Shown: piece by piece, positions 41,328 to 43,305 of the stretch | Position numbering within the stretch: position 1 is the stretch's first letter | Layout: each line of letters starts with the position of its first letter | Origin: a virus | Direction: 5' to 3' (one strand) | IMG/VR virus record: IMGVR_UViG_3300030103_000498 | Coordinates: 1-43,305 of that record | DNA length: 43,305 nt | Translations under genes and position numbers: made by a program | The notes under the pieces: model-generated | What the model saw: the letters and a program-made list of their open reading frames with translations, nothing else | Databases searched by the model: none | What the model was told of the DNA's origin: nothing

Positions 41328-41687
41328 TTAATTTCTGGGGTCCATCATGTCCATGTGGTCACGATTCATAAACTTCATAGTGTTTTCCAACAAAGCTAAT
41401 CTTTGCTGTATGGCAGTGATAGCGCCTATCGTTTTGGTTAAGCTTTCTGTTTCTTCCCATAGTTCTTCTATCTCAGCAAACGCACCATCGATGTAATCCA
41501 TGTTGTCTTGCACGTCACGCTTGAGATTAACGTTATCCTCTACAGCCATCTTACTAGCAAACTGTGAGACTGACTCTTCTAAGCTTTCTATAGTAGCAGC
41601 TTGTTGCGATACCCACCACACACCACCTGCTAGTTGTGCACCCATCGCTACTACAAGTGCTATAGGTAACTTCATATTGCTATCCAT
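41328..41687 (-). CDS. Membrane-anchored coiled-coil protein
   Basis: A 119-residue protein with one N-terminal membrane segment (KLPIALVVAMGAQLAGGVWW) and a long periplasmic-side coiled coil (about 28-105; SLEESVSQFASKM, AEIEELWEETESLTK). Type II topology with coiled coil resembles inner-membrane spanins, but no partner lipoprotein is seen. I prefer ATG 41687 (AGGGA eight bases before it) to the GTG at 41693. It is the second gene of the late block. Confidence 0.72.
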   Translation of the reverse strand: MDSNMKLPIALVVAMGAQLAGGVWWVSQQAATIESLEESVSQFASKMAVEDNVNLKRDVQDNMDYIDGAFAEIEELWEETESLTKTIGAITAIQQRLALLENTMKFMNRDHMDMMDPRN

Positions 41688-41937
41688 ATTCACGTTCCCT
41701 GTCTGGATCTAGTACTTCATGCTTAGTTAACATACCCTCAAGATACATTGCACGTTCAACGTGGTCTAACGTGTACCATTCACCAGTACGATTATATATT
41801 GCTTCTCTAACGTAAAACACATCCGACTTTGGAATGTGTACTTTACGTATTGCACGAGCGTCATTGTTAGCTAATGCATTGTAAAAATCTGTTAACACAT
41901 CTTCGGATGCATATAGTTTTACTTTGGATTTATCCAT
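41680..41937 (-). CDS. Hypothetical protein, first gene of leftward block
   Basis: An 85-residue soluble protein (MDKSKVKLYASEDVLTDFYN; ARAIRKVHIPKSDVFYVREA) with mixed alpha/beta character. I start at ATG 41937; TTG 41943 is the only upstream option. There is no clear ribosome binding site before the ATG, which is odd for this genome. It overlaps the next gene by eight bases. No family recognised. Confidence 0.65.
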   Translation of the reverse strand: MDKSKVKLYASEDVLTDFYNALANNDARAIRKVHIPKSDVFYVREAIYNRTGEWYTLDHVERAMYLEGMLTKHEVLDPDREREYG

Positions 41938-41969
41938 TGTCAAGAAAAAGTTTTAATAATTTATACAAA

Positions 41970-42064
41970 TACGTGTGTAGACTACGTAGGCATAAGTACA
42001 AACTACATTAGAGGGAGGAGGAGACACTGTGGTTATAACTTACACAGAGTAATCTACACACGTA
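41970..42064 (-). repeat. 12-base inverted repeat in late leader
   Basis: TACGTGTGTAGA (41970-41981) and TCTACACACGTA (42053-42064) are perfect inverted copies 71 bases apart. In leftward RNA they would form a long-range stem enclosing a pyrimidine-rich stretch (CTCCTCCTCCCTC), just before the first late gene. Confidence 0.7.
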
Positions 42065-42107
42065 GTTACAACAAGTTTTATAATTATAATATATTGTAAC
42101 TAGGGTA

Positions 42108-42137
42108 AGTATAACATTAGTGTTTTAATACTGTCAA
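42108..42137 (-). promoter_or_regulatory. Leftward sigma70-like promoter P1
   Basis: On the - strand TTGACA (42132-42137), 18-base spacer, TATACT (42108-42113). It would give a leader of about 165 bases before the ATG at 41937, including the 12-base inverted repeat. Confidence 0.6.
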
Positions 42138-42302
42138 CAATATAAATAATATATTATTATCCTATGTAATACATTTAATGTTTTAATATATTATTAATAT
42201 TATTATATATTTTAACAATAAGTATTATTACTATATGTATTACATTTAATGTTTAAGTATTTTATGTATAAATATATTATTATGTAATAACATTAATGTT
42301 AT
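42113..42302. repeat. Four AACATTWATGTT-like near-palindromes in AT-rich DNA
   Basis: Related elements at 42113-42124 (AACATTAGTGTT), 42171-42182 and 42242-42253 (ACATTTAATGTT) and 42289-42300 (AACATTAATGTT). The last is the centre of a perfect 16-base palindrome, 42287-42302. Spacings are 58, 71 and 47 bases. Possible protein-binding sites or origin iterons. Confidence 0.65.
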
Positions 42303-42323
42303 ACATACCCCCTTACCCCCATA

Positions 42324-42351
42324 GTTATAAGTATTGTCAACTGTTTGTCAA
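42324..42351 (-). promoter_or_regulatory. Leftward sigma70-like promoter P2
   Basis: On the - strand TTGACA (42346-42351), 16-base spacer, TATAAC (42324-42329), the same arrangement as the capsid promoter. A second TTGACA lies inside the spacer (42335-42340). Transcription would run through the AT-rich repeats toward the late genes. Confidence 0.68.
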
Positions 42352-42490
42352 GGAATCCTTAGTATTAATTTAAATAACCTTACGTAACAGTATTAACTTT
42401 TTATGTAATAGTGACATATGTGCAACACATTAGGACTGCCAGGTGCAAAAAACCCCGTGTGTGTATTTGTACATATACGTATAACGTATA

Positions 42491-42519
42491 CCCCCACCGT
42501 GGCCCTTGCCCCTACCCCC
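42491..42519 (-). other. G-quadruplex motif on the - strand
   Basis: The + strand has C-tracts of 5 (42491-42495), 3 (42503-42505), 4 (42509-42512) and 5 (42515-42519) with loops of 7, 3 and 2. The - strand therefore fits the canonical G3+N1-7 quadruplex rule, in an otherwise AT-rich genome. Confidence 0.75.
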
Positions 42520-42670
42520 TTGAATCTTTGTAAGTCTTTGATTTTATTAGCTTTTCTTTATTGGTTCTTGCTAGGAATAAATATTTCATACAGTTTTAGC
42601 TAGTGTTTTACTATGTAAGCTATTGATTTTACTGGGTTCTGCTACTGATATTACTTCACTGGTTATGGTG

Positions 42671-42917
42671 TGGTCACAAAATAGCCACCCCTCATTGTGT
42701 TTTGTGTGGAATACACCCCTAGACGTGCATGGTCATATATACTTTGTGGTCACAAATTAGCTATCCATATATTACACACAAGTGATTCGTTTCTGCATCT
42801 GCACAATATGTTTGCACTCGCAGCATTCACCAGGTGGTGTTGCAGTTTTGCCACACATCGATGCCCCTTATTTTTATAGCAAATATGAAAGTGACGTAGG
42901 GTCACAAAAAAAGCTAT
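42671..42917 (+). repeat. Three TGGTCACAAAnnAGCYA elements
   Basis: Copies at 42671-42687 (TGGTCACAAAATAGCCA), 42747-42763 (TGGTCACAAATTAGCTA) and 42899-42917 (GGGTCACAAAAAAAGCTAT). Start distances are 76 and about 152 bases, i.e. one and two units of 76. All lie upstream of the rightward early genes in the same orientation, so they may be phage promoter or operator elements. Confidence 0.68.
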
Positions 42918-42976
42918 TGAGTTTTAACATGTTCTGGTTCTTAATGATTACACAACTTCAATAGGAGAATTTCAAA

Positions 42977-43168
42977 ATGAATAACTTAAGTATACACAAT
43001 GTAAAAAATATCAGCATAACTTTACCTAAAGTAATGAATAAAGGCATTGAAAAGCTCGGCAAAGAATACACCCATAGAGAACTAGAAATTGAAACAGAGG
43101 AGGGAATATTTAAAATATCATTATTTGGAAATACTATTGAAGATATTAAAATGCATATGGAATTATAA
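42977..43168 (+). CDS. Hypothetical early protein
   Basis: A 63-residue protein beginning MNNLSIHNVKNISITLPKVM, with alternating charged and hydrophobic residues. AGGAG lies nine bases before the ATG. It is the first gene of the rightward early block, next to the control region, where small host-takeover proteins are common. The stop TAA overlaps the next strong ribosome binding site. No family recognised. Confidence 0.72.
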   Translation: MNNLSIHNVKNISITLPKVMNKGIEKLGKEYTHRELEIETEEGIFKISLFGNTIEDIKMHMEL

Positions 43169-43216
43169 GGAGGTGTTATTTTATTGGTGGCATCCATTGA
43201 GGGTGTCACTAAATAA
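43166..43216 (+). promoter_or_regulatory. Perfect ribosome binding site plus hairpin and possible leader peptide
   Basis: TAAGGAGGTG (43166-43175) is fully complementary to the 16S rRNA tail, yet no long frame follows. Eight bases later TTG at 43184 opens a 10-codon frame ending TAA at 43216. Inside it GTGGCATCC (43187-43195), loop ATTGA, GGGTGTCAC (43201-43209) forms a nine-pair stem with two G-U pairs. It could be a leader peptide or a translation-control element for the next gene. Confidence 0.5.
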
Positions 43217-43240
43217 AGCAACACAAACGGAGGAAAGACA

Positions 43241-43305
43241 ATGAGTAATTACAAACTACTAGGTGTTGGCACTAATGCGAAAACTGTAAAGGGTGATGGT
43301 AGCGA
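43241..43305 (+). CDS. Probable gp88-family protein, N-terminal fragment
   Basis: The first 21 codons of a gene cut by the window edge. It starts at ATG 43241 with CGGAGGAAAG upstream. The sequence MSNYKLLGVGTNAKTVKGDG matches the start of phage gene product 88-like proteins (pattern LLGxxTNAKTxKG), conserved early or middle proteins of unknown function with cysteine motifs further on. Only the N-terminus is visible. Confidence 0.72.
   Translation, partial: MSNYKLLGVGTNAKTVKGDGS

Larger units (their letters stand above)
41938..42976. other. Gene-free divergent control region
   Basis: About 1.04 kb without a credible gene between the leftward late block and the rightward early genes. It is very AT-rich from about 42060 to 42420 and contains runs of C on the + strand from 42308 to 42870. 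Short open frames here lack ribosome binding sites and protein-like composition. The region holds promoters, palindromes, repeats and a quadruplex motif listed separately. Such regions often carry replication origins or genome ends in podoviruses; neither can be proven from this window. Confidence 0.8.

Noticed and set aside
41916-41943. TTGACA-N16-TAAAAC on the - strand at the first late gene
   Set aside because: The -35 lies directly before the ATG and the -10 is inside the gene; a poor -10 match and useless position for this gene.
42418-42603. 61-codon + strand frame in the control region
   Set aside because: No ribosome binding site, composition follows C-runs and AT-rich DNA, and it overlaps the quadruplex motif.
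42697-42964. Two 60-codon + strand frames overlapping each other
   Set aside because: No ribosome binding sites, and they run through the repeated TGGTCACAAA elements; not protein-like.
42958-43224. 88-codon - strand frame opposite the early gene
   Set aside because: It is antisense to a gene with a good ribosome binding site and has no own start signal; ordinary shadow.
1-43305. tRNA genes, integrase, attachment sites or insertion sequences
   Set aside because: No cloverleaf-like sequence, integrase or transposase motifs, or terminal inverted repeats were seen in the window.

Overview
The window is part of a lytic, podovirus-type marine phage genome, probably infecting an alphaproteobacterium. 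The evidence is a low-GC genome with tightly overlapping genes, a short-tail gene set (portal, scaffold, major capsid protein, tail adaptor, tail nozzle, very large internal virion proteins, no tape measure or sheath), tail fibres built of TAELNxLDGVT repeats, a B12-dependent ribonucleotide reductase and many small basic proteins of the kind seen in cyanophages, pelagiphages and SAR116 or roseobacter phages. A phage-encoded DUF1127 protein fits an alphaproteobacterial host. Organisation and size are reminiscent of HMO-2011-type or Cobavirus-type phages; this placement is from memory and not tested. No integrase, repressor, tRNA, CRISPR array or insertion sequence is visible, and no RNA polymerase gene lies in the window.

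Layout. Positions 1-5745 (+ strand) hold the end of the replication and nucleotide block: a possible ssDNA-binding protein, a Cas4/RecB-like Fe-S nuclease, a T7 endonuclease I-like resolvase, DUF3310 and MazG-like proteins, a monomeric class II ribonucleotide reductase, and small proteins including one that resembles the Acb2/Tad1 hairpin family. A GC hairpin at 5746-5762 separates this block from the long convergent late block.

Positions 5769-41937 (- strand, read right to left) hold the late genes. First come small basic proteins, an outer-membrane-like protein, a DUF1127 protein and two small-terminase-like proteins. Next are the large terminase, portal, scaffold, major capsid protein, a probable decoration protein, tail adaptor and nozzle. 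A duplicated fibre plus beta-propeller adhesion module follows, then a lysis group (GH19 enzyme, holin-like proteins) and large internal virion proteins. Capsid expression looks separately tuned: there is a UUCG hairpin before the scaffold gene, a sigma70-type promoter and 232-base structured leader before the capsid gene, and a GC hairpin after the decoration gene.

Positions 41938-42976 are a gene-free divergent control region. It contains two leftward sigma70-like promoters, repeated AT-rich near-palindromes, a G-quadruplex motif on the - strand and three copies of a TGGTCACAAA element. It separates the late genes from rightward early genes (42977 onward), which end with the first codons of a probable gp88-family gene cut by the window edge. 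DNA polymerase and helicase-primase genes are not in the window; they presumably lie between the right edge and position 1 of a circular map, so this is not the whole genome.

Points most worth checking: a small-terminase gene whose conserved-looking N-terminus has only an AUA codon to start from; the possible anti-CBASS protein; the phage DUF1127 and outer-membrane-like proteins; a short NKGG/GYAxGG motif shared by several late proteins; and the control region.
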